64,000 bases of DNA from Novosphingobium sp. FSW06-99 (GCF_001519065.1 NZ_KQ954259.1:35137-99136), one strand, 5' to 3'; counted from the first letter of the stretch, positions 19,340 to 29,973 are shown. The notes: generated by a model not told the origin, from the sequence alone. Numbers and translations are program-made.

Positions 19340-20029
19340 GTGACAAGCACCCCCCCGATTATCACCGCCCGCAACCTCGGCCTCGTGCTGGGTCAGGGCG
19401 AGGCCCGCGTGACCGTGCTCGACGGTATCGATCTGACTGTATCACCCGGCGAGACGCTGGCACTGCTCGGCCCTTCGGGATCGGGCAAGTCGTCGTTGCT
19501 GGCGGTGCTGGCCGGGCTGGAGCGCGCCGGGTCGGGCACCTTGCAAGTGGCCGGGCAGGATTTTTCGGCACTCGACGAGGATGGCCTGGCCACCGCGCGA
19601 CGCGGGCGGATCGGGGTCGTGCTGCAGGCATTCCACCTGTTGCCGACGATGACCGCGCAGGAAAATGTTGCCACCCCGCTCGATCTGGCCGGAATTGACG
19701 GCGCAATGGAGCGCGCGCGTGACGAACTGATCGCGGTCGGGCTCGGCCACCGGCTGAACCATTACCCGGCGCAACTGTCGGGCGGCGAACAGCAGCGCGT
19801 GGCGATCGCCCGCGCGCTGGCACCCGCTCCTTTGCTGCTGTTTGCCGACGAACCGACCGGCAATCTTGACCACACGACCGGCGAAGCAGTGGCCGACCTG
19901 CTGTTTGCGCGCAGCGCGGCGGCGGGCGCAACGCTGATCATGGTCACCCATGACGAAGCGCTGGCGCGCCGGTGCCGCCGCGTGATGCGGCTGGAAGACG
20001 GGCGCGTGATCAGCGATACGGCGGCGTGA
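19340..20029 (+). CDS. ABC transporter ATP-binding protein (YbbA/LolD type)
   Basis: ATPase subunit of a MacB/LolD-type exporter. Walker A GPSGSGKSS, signature LSGGEQQRVAIARAL and Walker B LLLFADEPTGNLD are present, with a Q-loop VVLQAFHLLPTMTAQENV. The GTG at 19340 gives 229 residues and the usual beginning ITARNLGLVLG; longer in-frame starts would overlap the divergent lipase. The stop overlaps the permease start (GTGA), so both are made together. By synteny the pair corresponds to YbbA/YbbP; the substrate is unknown. Confidence 0.93.
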   Translation: MTSTPPIITARNLGLVLGQGEARVTVLDGIDLTVSPGETLALLGPSGSGKSSLLAVLAGLERAGSGTLQVAGQDFSALDEDGLATARRGRIGVVLQAFHLLPTMTAQENVATPLDLAGIDGAMERARDELIAVGLGHRLNHYPAQLSGGEQQRVAIARALAPAPLLLFADEPTGNLDHTTGEAVADLLFARSAAAGATLIMVTHDEALARRCRRVMRLEDGRVISDTAA

Positions 20030-22578
20030 CCCGGCTGTCGTGGCGCCTGGCCTGGCGCATCGCCCGGCGCGGGCTCGATTGGCGATTTCGCGGCCTGCGG
20101 CTGCTTGCCGCCTGCCTGGTGCTCGGCGCGGCGGCATTGGCGGCGATCGGTACGTTGACCGGGGCAATCGACCGCGAACTGACCGCGCGCGGCGCGACGA
20201 TGCTGGGCGGCGATGCCGAATTTACCGTGGCTGCCCGCCCCGCGTCCCCCCGCGAATATGCCGCGATCGCCCACGCCGGGCGCGTGTCCGCCGGGGTGCG
20301 GATGCAGGCCATGGCCCAGACGCTGCGCGGCGATGGCGGCGCGGTGCCGATCGAATTGAAAGCGGTCGATGCGCACTGGCCGCTTTATGGCACGTTCACG
20401 CTGACAGCGCCCGATGGCACCACACGCCAGGCCGGCGCGCCGGTAGGACACAACGCCTGGATTGCGCCCGGCGTGGCCGATCGGCTGGGCGTGGCGGTGG
20501 GCGATCATCTGCGCATCGGCGCTGCGGATCTGGTGATCGGCGGGGTGATCGGTGACGAGCCCGACCGGCTGGGCGAAGGCTTTGCGCTGGGCCCGACGGT
20601 GATCATCAGTGCCGAGGCGCTGCGCGACAGCGGTCTGGTGTCCACCGGCACGATGGCGCGGTGGAAATACCGCGTGGCGCTGCCCCAGGGTGCCGCACCC
20701 CAGGACACCATTGCCGCATTCAAGGCCGCGTTCCCCGCCTCGGGCTTCGAATTCCGCGATCGTACGCGCGCAGCGCCGGGGCTCGACCGGTTTGTGTCGC
20801 GTATGGGGCAGTTTCTGGCGCTGGTGGCGCTGGCCGCGCTGGCGATCGCCGGGATCGGCATCGGCAATGGCGTGACCGGATTTCTGGAAGCGCGACGCGG
20901 GACGATCGCCACGCTGAAAATTCTCGGCGCCACAGGTGCCGACATCGCGCGGGTGTTCACACTGCAGATCGTGATCGCCAGCGTGATCGCGATTGCGCTG
21001 GGGCTGGTGCTGGGAATTGCCGCGACACCGCTGATCGGGCTGGCCTTGCGCGGGGTGCTGCCGATTTCGGCGGGGCTGGTGATCGATCCGCTGGCACTGG
21101 GCACGGCGGCGGCGCAGGGCCTGCTGATCGCGCTGACGTTTGCCGCGCCCCCCCTGCTGCGCGCGCGGGCATGGCCCGCGATGGCGCTTTTGCGCGCACA
21201 GATCGTGCCGCTTGGCCTGCCCTGGCGGGCGCTGGCGCTGCCGGTGGGGGCAGGATTGGCAGGGATTGTCGCGTTGGCGGTGCTGCCCGCGTCGCAGCCT
21301 TTGCTGGCGCTGGGCTTTCTTGGCGGGTCTGCCGCGCTGTTCGGCGTGCTGGGGCTGCTGGGCTGGGGGTTGACCCGGCTGGCGGCGCATGTGCCCCGGC
21401 CAAAGGGCACGATCGCGCGGATGGCGCTGGCCAATCTGCACCGGCCCGGCGCGCAGACCCCCGCGCTGGTGGTGGCGCTGGGCTTTGCGCTGTCGGCCTT
21501 TGTCGTGCTGGCGGGGGTGGAAACCAGCCTCGACGGCAATATCGCGCGGCGGGTGCCGGCGCGCGCGCCCGACTATTTCGTGCTCGACGTGCCGCGCGAC
21601 AGCGAGGCGACGTTTCGCACGCTGGTGGCGCACAATGCGCCGGGCGCCACGGTGCGCACCGTGCCCGCGCTGCGCGGATCGATCCTGGCCTATGGCGCGC
21701 CCGCGCACATGACCCGGGTGGCCGATCTGAAGACCATCCCCGACGATGCCTGGGTGCTGCGCGGCGATCGCGGGCTGACGTATGCCGACAGCGTGCCGCA
21801 GGGCAATGTGGTGACGCAAGGCCACTGGTGGCCGCGCGATTATCGCGGCCCCCCGCTGGTGTCGGTCGATGAAAGCCTGATCAAGACACTGGGCCTCCAT
21901 CTGGGCGACCGCATCACCATATCGCTGCTGGGTGCCGAACGCAGCGCGACGATCGCCTCGTTCCGGCGGATCGACTGGGATTCGTTCGGGTTCAACTATG
22001 TCATGGTGTTCAGCCCCAACGCGATTGCCGACGCGCCGCACAATCTGGCCGCGACGGTCGAATTGCCCGGCGCCGACCGCACGCCCGCGGTGCGCCGCGC
22101 CATCCTGTCATCGCTGGTGCGCGCGCTGCCGGCCAGTTCGGTGATCGAGGTCGGCCCGGTGCTGGGGCAGGCGCGCGCGATCCTGGCGCAAGTTGGGGTG
22201 GCCGTGCTCGCCGCCGCCTCGGTCGCGGTGCTGGCCGGGCTGGCCGTGCTGGCAGGCGCGATCGCCGCGCAACGCGCCAGCCGCCAGTACGATACGGTGA
22301 TCCTGCGCGTGCTGGGCGCCAGCGGGCGGCAATTGCTGGCGCTGGTGCTGGCCGAATATGGCCTGCTGTCGGCGATCCTGGGGCTGGTCGCGCTGGGGCT
22401 CGGCACCGCCATCGCCTGGGCCGTGGTGGTCAGGCTGTTCGATTTTGCCTGGTTGCCCGACTGGGGCAGCATCGCGGGCGTGCTGGCGCTGGGCCTGGCG
22501 CTGGTGATGGCGCTGGCGCTCGGCGGATCGCTGGCCGTGCTGCGCACCCGCCCGGCCAGGACCCTGCGCGAACTCTGA
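20026..22578 (+). CDS. FtsX-like permease (YbbP type) of the same ABC transporter
   Basis: Large inner-membrane permease of 850 residues. An N-terminal transmembrane helix (RLLAACLVLGAAALAAIGT) precedes a first periplasmic domain. An FtsX block around residues 265-385 holds LALVALAALAIAGIGIGNGV, and further helices lie near residue 410-470. A second large periplasmic domain leads to a C-terminal FtsX block with ATLKILGA-like VILRVLGASGRQLLALVLAEYG. The start is GTG at 20026, overlapping the ATPase stop. It probably mobilises lipoprotein or lipid substrates with the neighbouring ATPase; the TesA-like lipase alongside supports an envelope lipid role. Confidence 0.92.
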   Translation: MTRLSWRLAWRIARRGLDWRFRGLRLLAACLVLGAAALAAIGTLTGAIDRELTARGATMLGGDAEFTVAARPASPREYAAIAHAGRVSAGVRMQAMAQTLRGDGGAVPIELKAVDAHWPLYGTFTLTAPDGTTRQAGAPVGHNAWIAPGVADRLGVAVGDHLRIGAADLVIGGVIGDEPDRLGEGFALGPTVIISAEALRDSGLVSTGTMARWKYRVALPQGAAPQDTIAAFKAAFPASGFEFRDRTRAAPGLDRFVSRMGQFLALVALAALAIAGIGIGNGVTGFLEARRGTIATLKILGATGADIARVFTLQIVIASVIAIALGLVLGIAATPLIGLALRGVLPISAGLVIDPLALGTAAAQGLLIALTFAAPPLLRARAWPAMALLRAQIVPLGLPWRALALPVGAGLAGIVALAVLPASQPLLALGFLGGSAALFGVLGLLGWGLTRLAAHVPRPKGTIARMALANLHRPGAQTPALVVALGFALSAFVVLAGVETSLDGNIARRVPARAPDYFVLDVPRDSEATFRTLVAHNAPGATVRTVPALRGSILAYGAPAHMTRVADLKTIPDDAWVLRGDRGLTYADSVPQGNVVTQGHWWPRDYRGPPLVSVDESLIKTLGLHLGDRITISLLGAERSATIASFRRIDWDSFGFNYVMVFSPNAIADAPHNLAATVELPGADRTPAVRRAILSSLVRALPASSVIEVGPVLGQARAILAQVGVAVLAAASVAVLAGLAVLAGAIAAQRASRQYDTVILRVLGASGRQLLALVLAEYGLLSAILGLVALGLGTAIAWAVVVRLFDFAWLPDWGSIAGVLALGLALVMALALGGSLAVLRTRPARTLREL

Positions 22579-22585
22579 CCCCAAT

Positions 22586-22763
22586 CCTCCCCGGCACGGG
22601 GAGGGGGACCGCGCGAAGCGTGGTGGAGGGGCGTCGCCGGATTGCACAACGGCGCGACCACGAACCAAGCCACGGGGTTTGATTCGCGTATTTCCAATAT
22701 GTTACCTGGCCGCAAGGCCCCTCCACCACGCTGCGCGCGGTCCCCCTCCCCATGCTGGGGAGG
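22586..22763. repeat. pair of inverted 47-base intergenic repeats
   Basis: A 47-base unit at 22586-22632 recurs inverted at 22717-22763 with 44 of 47 positions identical. Each copy itself starts with a small palindrome (CTCCCC ... GGGGAG). The 84 bases between are unrelated and non-coding. The sequence type (CCTCCCC ... GGAGGGGC) resembles short repeats I recall from sphingomonad intergenic regions. As RNA the pair would form one long hairpin at the 3' ends of the two convergent genes. Confidence 0.75.
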
Positions 22764-22775
22764 ATCAAAGAGGCC

Positions 22776-23195
22776 TCAGCGGAACGCCTCGGTATCGAAC
22801 GGGTGTTTGGGGTCGGGGCCATAGCGGTTCGGGCCCGTCGTGCCTTCAAGCAGACACAGCACCGTAAGTGCAAACCAGCCGAGCAGCGGTATTAGCACCA
22901 GCAGCAGCAGCCAGCCGCTGCGATCCTGATCGTGCAGACGGCGAGCGCTGACGGCCAGAAACGGGACCAGACTTGCCAGAAAGACCACGCCGTAGACATC
23001 CCCCCAAAACCCGTTCAACCGGATGCCGACGCTGTCGATACCCGGCCGGTACACACCATAACGCTGACCAAACAGGGCCAGAAACACGGCATAGACCAGC
23101 ACGTTCAACAACCAGAACGACCAGAATTCGCGCCGCCGCGAACGCCCGGCAAATTCGGCATAGCGGCGATAGGGCAGAATCATCCATGCAATCAT
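22776..23195 (-). CDS. DUF805 family membrane protein (copy 1)
   Basis: Small inner-membrane protein of 139 residues with three or four transmembrane segments. The DUF805 hallmarks are present: YRRYAEFAGRSRRREFW at the N-terminus, SARRLHDQDRSGW in the middle and TGPNRYGPDP at the end. The frame is open upstream to 23315, but that part overlaps the next gene, so ATG at 23195 is used. Function of the family is unknown. It follows a second DUF805 gene by 13 bases, a tandem duplication or pair. Confidence 0.9.
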   Translation of the reverse strand: MIAWMILPYRRYAEFAGRSRRREFWSFWLLNVLVYAVFLALFGQRYGVYRPGIDSVGIRLNGFWGDVYGVVFLASLVPFLAVSARRLHDQDRSGWLLLLVLIPLLGWFALTVLCLLEGTTGPNRYGPDPKHPFDTEAFR

Positions 23196-23208
23196 CGGGG
23201 CGCCCCTG

Positions 23209-23679
23209 TCAGTCGAATACGTCGGCGCTGTAGGGGTCACAGGGATCGGGACCAAACCGATTGGGCCCGCGCGTGCCCTTGATGCACATGAACACCAACA
23301 ACACCAAATTGCCAAGGCGGGAAATGATTGTACCTCCCGGAATAAAGCCGAGCAGCAAGAACCAGCCCGACCGGTTCTGATCGTGGAGCCGCCGTACTTG
23401 CAGGGCGAGACTGGGGATGAACGTCACGACCACAAACAGGCCGAACAGGACCAGACACACCTTTGCATAGACCGGCAGCCGCGTAAAAAAAGCGCCGCTC
23501 AAAATTTCCAGCAGCGCGTCCCTACTGGAACCGAGCGAAACCATCATGGTCGGCACAACCGCCACAAACACAGCGACAAACACCACCACCTCAAACAGCA
23601 CGAACAGCCAGTATTCCTTTCGGCTCGATCGGCCCAAAAAATCAGCATAACGCCGATAGGGCATCACAACATAGTCCAT
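23209..23679 (-). CDS. DUF805 family membrane protein (copy 2)
   Basis: A 156-residue inner-membrane protein with the same marks as its neighbour: YRRYADFLGRSSRKEYW, VRRLHDQNRSGW and RGPNRFGPDP. It has a longer first loop and four hydrophobic segments. AGGGGGA lies about 6 bases before the ATG at 23679, which fixes the start. It is the first gene of the pair. The two copies differ enough outside the motifs to be old paralogues rather than a recent duplication. Confidence 0.9.
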   Translation of the reverse strand: MDYVVMPYRRYADFLGRSSRKEYWLFVLFEVVVFVAVFVAVVPTMMVSLGSSRDALLEILSGAFFTRLPVYAKVCLVLFGLFVVVTFIPSLALQVRRLHDQNRSGWFLLLGFIPGGTIISRLGNLVLLVFMCIKGTRGPNRFGPDPCDPYSADVFD

Positions 23680-23795
23680 GACTATCCCCCTGCCGCAGGT
23701 ATCGCCTGCCATGCTCGCAGACTATAGGCCAGATCAGTCAACCAACCGCAAGCACTTCCCACGCTGATTCCTTGAGTCTACCCCAAAACCCGTGC

Positions 23796-23824
23796 TTGCC
23801 GCAGCGCACAAAAAACGCTATGGG
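23796..23824 (+). promoter_or_regulatory. possible sigma70-type promoter of typA
   Basis: TTGCCG (23796-23801) and TATGGG (23819-23824) are separated by 17 bases in the 279-base gap before typA. The -35 matches well and the -10 poorly, so this is only a candidate. Nothing else in this gap is recognisable. Confidence 0.3.
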
Positions 23825-23958
23825 CCCGCCCAACCGGGCACTCGCGCCGGTGATGCGTGGTGCGCCCTTGCGGGCTTTGCCGGGCATTGCCACTCGCTTG
23901 CGCCAGACCCCACAAGACCCCGGCTCCCAAGCGCCGCCCTTTTGCGAAAGCCTTTTTG

Positions 23959-25803
<1,845 letters not shown>

Positions 25804-25809
25804 TCCCTC

Positions 25810-25840
25810 AAAAGGCCGCCCCGATCAGGGCGGCCTTTTT
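25810..25840 (+). terminator. intrinsic terminator of typA
   Basis: A perfect 12-base-pair stem (25810-25821 with 25828-25839), loop CGATCA, ends in a T-run. It lies 6 bases after the typA stop. Confidence 0.93.
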
Positions 25841-25909
25841 CATGGCGCGTCGGGGGCGTGTGGTGGCGGGCGCACTTTGTCGCCGACAGCCGACTTTCGT
25901 ACCGGCCAC

Positions 25910-26272
25910 TCAGAGATAGAGCGTGGTCGTCGCGCCATTGCCTGCGCCCGTCGTCGGGCTCGATGTGTCGCTGCTGTCGGTCGATGTCGGGCTCGACACC
26001 CCGAGCGAAGACAGCAGGCTGCTCGTTGCGCTGGTGGCCGAACCGGTGCCCGATCCGCCGTGATGGTGATGGCCGTGCCCATGATGCGTCGACGTCGTGC
26101 CGCTGGTGCCGGTCGTCGTCGGCGGGGTGCTGGATGACGCCACCGCAGAGGCTGCGACGGCAGGCGTGCCGCTGGTGGTGCCGGTCGTATCCGCCTGCTG
26201 GACCGCGCTGAGCAACTGATTGGTATAGCTTTCGGTGGCGGCAAAGGGCGATGTGCTGCTGGTGATCGTCAT
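25910..26272 (-). CDS. Ser/Thr/Gly-rich orphan protein with a histidine cluster
   Basis: I do not recognise this 120-residue protein. It has no signal peptide or transmembrane helix. The first 25 residues (MTITSSTSPFAATESYTNQL) could form a helix; the rest is low complexity, dominated by Ser, Thr, Gly and Ala. A central histidine cluster, HHGHGHHHHGG, could bind metal. It ends with TTTLYL. The ATG at 26272 is divergent from the GT4 gene at 26447. Codon use looks native. Alternative: a non-coding AT/GC-skewed stretch, but the clean frame from a plausible start favours a gene. Confidence 0.6.
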   Translation of the reverse strand: MTITSSTSPFAATESYTNQLLSAVQQADTTGTTSGTPAVAASAVASSSTPPTTTGTSGTTSTHHGHGHHHHGGSGTGSATSATSSLLSSLGVSSPTSTDSSDTSSPTTGAGNGATTTLYL

Positions 26273-26446
26273 GGCATGCTCCACTGCGGTGCGCACCACA
26301 CGCGTGGTTCTCCGCGCTACCCAGAACGACACCAACCCGGCGCAATTAACCCCTCCGGCAAAATTTCCGGCATATCGGCGCACTGGCGCGACGGTTTGCC
26401 AGCATCTGGACGCGACAAGACGCGCACATGCCGTTATGGGCGCGCG

Positions 26447-27664
26447 ATGCATTCGACACAGACCGATCCGGAAACGCCCGTGTTGACCGGCAAACCCAGG
26501 CCGTCCGTGCCCGACTTGTCGGCTTTGCGGGTGGCGCTGTTCAGCGGCAATTACAATTATGTGCGCGATGGCGCGAATCAGGCGCTCAACCGGCTGGTCG
26601 GCTATTTGCTGCGCCATGGTGCCGCCGTGCGCGTCTATGCCCCGGTGGTCGAAGATCCCGCGTTCGAACCGACCGGCGATCTGGTCGGCCTGCCCTCGTT
26701 TGCCGTGCCACGGCGTTCCGAATACCGCATCCCGATGGCGCTCGGCATTCGTGCGCGGCGCGATCTGGCGGCATTTGCCCCCAATGTGATCCACGTATCG
26801 TCGCCCGATGTGGCGGGCCATCGCGCGGTGTCGTGGGCGCGCCACCGGCGCCTGCCGGTGCTGGCCAGCGTTCACACGCGGTTCGACACCTATCCGCGCT
26901 ATTACAATCTGGCCTGGATCGAGCCGGTGCTGACCGCCGTGCTGCGCCGGTTCTATCGCCGATGCGACGCGCTGGTCGCGCCATCCGAATCGATGGCGCA
27001 AGTGCTGCGCGACCAGCGCATGAACTACGACATTTCGTTGTGGTCGCGCGGGGTCGATCGCGGCACGTTCCACCCAGGTCGCCGCGATCTCGACTGGCGC
27101 CGGTCGCTGGGAATCGCCGATGACGATGTGGTGGTCGGCTTTCTGGGCCGCCTGGTGATGGAAAAAGGGCTCGACGTGTTTGCCGACACGATCGACGATC
27201 TGGCGCGACGCGGCTTTGCCCATCGCGTGATCGTGATCGGCGAAGGCCCGGCCCGCGCCTGGTTCGAAGCGCGCCTGCCGCAGGCCGTGTTCGTGGGTTT
27301 TCAGGGCGGTGCCGATCTGGGCCGCGCCGTCGCGTCGATGGACGTGCTGTTCAACCCCTCGGTCACCGAAACGTTCGGCAATGTCACGCTCGAAGCGATG
27401 GCCTGCGCGCTGCCGGTGGTTGCCGCCGAAGCAACCGGCAGCGAAAGCCTGGTGGAAAACCACGTCAACGGGCGGCTGGTGCGCCCCGGCGCGATCCATT
27501 CGTTTGCCGAGGCCTTGCGCGCCTATCTGATCGATCCCGATCTGCGCGCCCGCCACGGTGCGGCGGGCGAAGCGCGCAGTCTGGATTTCAGTTGGGACCG
27601 CATCAACCAGACCGTTGCCGATACCTATCTGCGGCTGATCCGCCAGAAACAGACCTCTCGCTAG
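26447..27664 (+). CDS. GT4-family glycosyltransferase
   Basis: GT-B-fold transferase of 405 residues. The N-terminal domain shows LFSGNYNYVRDGANQALNR, typical of the MgtA/PimB-like group using nucleotide-sugar donors on lipid or glycan acceptors. The C-terminal donor-binding domain has GFLGRLVMEKGLD and the E-x7-E element in SVTETFGNVTLEAMACALPVV. The frame is open to 26276, but the ATG at 26447 leaves room for the divergent promoter. No transmembrane segment is seen, so it probably works at the cytosolic face of the membrane. The acceptor is unknown. Confidence 0.88.
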   Translation: MHSTQTDPETPVLTGKPRPSVPDLSALRVALFSGNYNYVRDGANQALNRLVGYLLRHGAAVRVYAPVVEDPAFEPTGDLVGLPSFAVPRRSEYRIPMALGIRARRDLAAFAPNVIHVSSPDVAGHRAVSWARHRRLPVLASVHTRFDTYPRYYNLAWIEPVLTAVLRRFYRRCDALVAPSESMAQVLRDQRMNYDISLWSRGVDRGTFHPGRRDLDWRRSLGIADDDVVVGFLGRLVMEKGLDVFADTIDDLARRGFAHRVIVIGEGPARAWFEARLPQAVFVGFQGGADLGRAVASMDVLFNPSVTETFGNVTLEAMACALPVVAAEATGSESLVENHVNGRLVRPGAIHSFAEALRAYLIDPDLRARHGAAGEARSLDFSWDRINQTVADTYLRLIRQKQTSR

Positions 27665-27670
27665 TCTGGG

Positions 27671-27698
27671 TCGAAACGCGCGGAAGGGTGCGTTTCGA
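27671..27698. terminator. hairpin between convergent GT4 and PadR genes
   Basis: Nine-base-pair exact stem TCGAAACGC/GCGTTTCGA (27671-27679 with 27690-27698) with a 10-base loop, between two gene ends. There is no T-run on either side, so bidirectional termination is only likely by position. Confidence 0.45.
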
Positions 27699-27720
27699 AG
27701 TCGGCACCGGCCAGCTCCGC

Positions 27721-28404
27721 TTACAACCGTTCGATGCGGCGCGCGGCTTCGTCGAGGATGTCGGCGATCTGGTGTGCCACACCTTCGTTGAACGCGGCGG
27801 CAAACACCCGGCCCCGCAGCGCCAGTTTCAGATTGGCCATCGCCCGCATGATCGACGGGCTGGATTCGCGGTTGTTCGCCTCGGCCAGCGCCTTCAACCG
27901 ATCGGTGATCGCGGCAATTTCCTCGGCCTTGGCCGCAACTTCGGCACGTCCGGCGTCGGTCGCGGCAAAGGCGCGGCGGGCGCCTTCGCCAGGGGCCTCG
28001 GCAATCAGCGCTTCATCGACCAGCAATGACAGCGTGGGATAGACCACCCCCGGACTGGGCGCATATGTCCCGCCGGTCAGATCCTCGATCGCGCGGATCA
28101 GGTCATAGCCATGGCGCGGTTCACCGGTCAGCAGGCTGAGCAGCAGCAGGCGCAATTGCCCCTGGGCAAACATCCGCCCGCCCCGGCCGCGACCGCCATG
28201 CCCGTGCCCATGGCCCCGACCCCGGCCCATGCCGTCATCGTCAAAGCCGTCGCCAAAACCCCGGCCAAACCGGCCAAATGGTCCGCCACGGCCTTCGCCG
28301 CGCAGAAATCCCTTGGCAAACAGCCGGGCACCCCGGCCCATCATCCCCGCCCGTTCGGCGTGGTGTTCATGGTCGCCATGCGACCTTCTTTTGTCGAAAC
28401 GCAT
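27721..28404 (-). CDS. PadR family transcriptional regulator with a Gly/His/Arg-rich N-terminus
   Basis: The C-terminal two-thirds is a PadR winged helix (QLRLLLLSLLTGEPRHGYDLIRAIEDLTGG, then SPGVVYPTLSLLVDEALI) and a dimerisation helix region (IADILDEAARRIERL). The first 80 residues are unusual: rich in Gly, Arg and His, with HGDHEHH and GHGHGHGG. An AAAGGAG box lies 4-5 bases before ATG at 28404. Palindromic AT-rich sites overlap the start region, so autoregulation is likely. It is 97 bases from the divergent rarA. The His-rich part may sense metal; that is inference. Confidence 0.88.
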   Translation of the reverse strand: MRFDKRRSHGDHEHHAERAGMMGRGARLFAKGFLRGEGRGGPFGRFGRGFGDGFDDDGMGRGRGHGHGHGGRGRGGRMFAQGQLRLLLLSLLTGEPRHGYDLIRAIEDLTGGTYAPSPGVVYPTLSLLVDEALIAEAPGEGARRAFAATDAGRAEVAAKAEEIAAITDRLKALAEANNRESSPSIMRAMANLKLALRGRVFAAAFNEGVAHQIADILDEAARRIERL

Positions 28405-28442
28405 ATATCTCCTTTCGATTCGATGGGTCTAAGATATATCTT
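28402..28442. promoter_or_regulatory. candidate PadR operators in its own promoter region
   Basis: A perfect 12-base palindrome AAGATATATCTT (28431-28442) is followed, 20 bases toward the gene, by a related half ATATATCT (28403-28410) that touches the PadR start codon. AT-rich palindromes like this stand out sharply from the GC-rich surroundings and lie where an autorepressor would bind. Confidence 0.6.
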
Positions 28443-28501
28443 TTACTTCTTCTGACAAGACCCCGATGAAAATTTCTGCAGGCGCGCTATAGGGGGCGAC
28501 G

Positions 28502-29833
28502 ATGGCCGATCTGTTTGCCCCCTTGCCCGCCGATGGCCCTGCCCCGCACGACGCGGCGGCGTCCGATCAGGAACCGCTGGCCGAACGCCTGCGCCCCAGG
28601 ACGCTGGGCGAAGTGATCGGGCAGGACCATCTGACCGGGCCCGAAGGCGCGATCGGGCGGATGGTGACGGCGGGCAAGCTGTCGTCGATGATCCTGTGGG
28701 GACCGCCGGGTACCGGCAAGACCAGCATCGCGCGCCTGCTCGCCGATGCGGTGGGCATGCGCTACGTGTCGATCAGCGCGGTGTTTTCGGGCGTTGCAGA
28801 TCTGCGCAAGGCCTTTGCCGAGGCCGAAAGCATGGCCGGCCTGGGCCGCCGCACGTTGCTGTTCGTGGATGAAATCCACCGCTTCAACCGCGCGCAGCAG
28901 GACGGGTTTCTGCCCTATGTCGAACGCGGCACAGTCACGCTGATCGGTGCGACCACCGAAAACCCCAGCTTTGCGCTCAACGCCGCCTTGCTCAGCCGCG
29001 CCCAGGTGCTGATCCTGCACCGCCTCGACGCCACTGCGCTCACGCAGTTGCTGGCCCGCGCCGAGGCGACCACCGGGGTACCGTTGCCGCTGACCCCGGC
29101 GGCGCGTGAGGCGCTGGTCGCCTCGGCCGATGGTGACGGGCGCTTTTTGATCAACCAGGCCGAAACGCTGTTCGACGTGTCGCTGCCCGCGCCGCTCGAT
29201 CCGGCCGGCCTGTCGAAATTCCTGATGCGGCGCATGGCGGTCTATGACAAGGACCGCGACGGGCACTACAACCTGATCTCTGCGCTGCACAAGGCTTTGC
29301 GCGGGTCGGATGCGCAGGCCGCGCTCTATTACCTGGCGCGGATGCTGACGGCGGGCGAAGACCCCATGTTTGTGTTGCGGCGGCTGGTGCGGTTTGCCAG
29401 CGAAGACATCGGCCTGGCCGATCCGCAGGCGCTGATCCAGTGCCTGGCCGCCAAGGATGCCTATGATTTCCTCGGCAGCCCCGAGGGCGAACTGGCGATC
29501 GTGCAGGCCGCGCTCTATTGCGCCACCGCGCCCAAATCGAACGCGGCCTATGTGGCGCAAAAGGCGGCCTTTGCAGTGGCGCGCGACACCGGATCGCTGG
29601 CGCCGCCCACCAATATCCTCAACGCCCCGACCAAGCTGATGAAGGACATCGGCTATGGCAAGGATTACGCCTATGACCACGACGCGCCCGATGGCTTTTC
29701 GGGCGCCGATTACTGGCCCGAGGGCCTGCCGCCGCAGACATTCTATCGCCCGGTCGAACGCGGGTTCGAACGCGAAGTGATCCGCCGCCTCGACTGGTGG
29801 GAAAAACGCCGCGCCGAACGGCGCGGCGAATGA
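28502..29833 (+). CDS. rarA: replication-associated recombination protein A (RarA/MgsA, AAA+ ATPase)
   Basis: Clamp-loader-like AAA+ ATPase acting at stalled replication forks. The 443 residues carry RLRPRTLGEVIGQDHLTG, Walker A GPPGTGKTS, Walker B LLFVDEIHRFN and sensor 1 IGATTENPSF. The C-terminal tetramerisation part has DGHYNLISALHKALRGSD and FLGSPEGELAIVQAALYCA. ATG at 28502 gives the family length. It stands alone on + between PadR and the RNase H-like gene. Confidence 0.95.
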   Translation: MADLFAPLPADGPAPHDAAASDQEPLAERLRPRTLGEVIGQDHLTGPEGAIGRMVTAGKLSSMILWGPPGTGKTSIARLLADAVGMRYVSISAVFSGVADLRKAFAEAESMAGLGRRTLLFVDEIHRFNRAQQDGFLPYVERGTVTLIGATTENPSFALNAALLSRAQVLILHRLDATALTQLLARAEATTGVPLPLTPAAREALVASADGDGRFLINQAETLFDVSLPAPLDPAGLSKFLMRRMAVYDKDRDGHYNLISALHKALRGSDAQAALYYLARMLTAGEDPMFVLRRLVRFASEDIGLADPQALIQCLAAKDAYDFLGSPEGELAIVQAALYCATAPKSNAAYVAQKAAFAVARDTGSLAPPTNILNAPTKLMKDIGYGKDYAYDHDAPDGFSGADYWPEGLPPQTFYRPVERGFEREVIRRLDWWEKRRAERRGE

Positions 29834-29847
29834 TCGCACGCCATAGG

Positions 29848-29950
29848 TCCCTTCCGTGAGGGGAAGGGTGAGAGAGGGGGCGTGACGTGGCAATGGCGCG
29901 TGTCGTACTCGCGTGGCACACCCCCACCCAACCCTCCCCCTTCAGGTGGA
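29848..29950. repeat. imperfect inverted intergenic repeat, related type
   Basis: A G-rich arm (29848-29891, AGGGTGAGAGAGGGGG) and a C-rich arm (29911-29950, CACCCAACCCTCCCCC) are imperfectly complementary. The element fills the rarA-to-next-gene gap. Composition and position resemble the better-matched pair at 22.6 kb, and it may belong to the same class of intergenic elements. Confidence 0.5.
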
Positions 29951-29973
29951 GCGCTTTTGGAGCAGGAAAATAG

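Noticed and set aside
19762..22041. 759-codon open frame on - opposite the FtsX permease
   Set aside because: Translation is rich in Arg, Gln and His with no motifs, and it is antisense to a motif-bearing gene.
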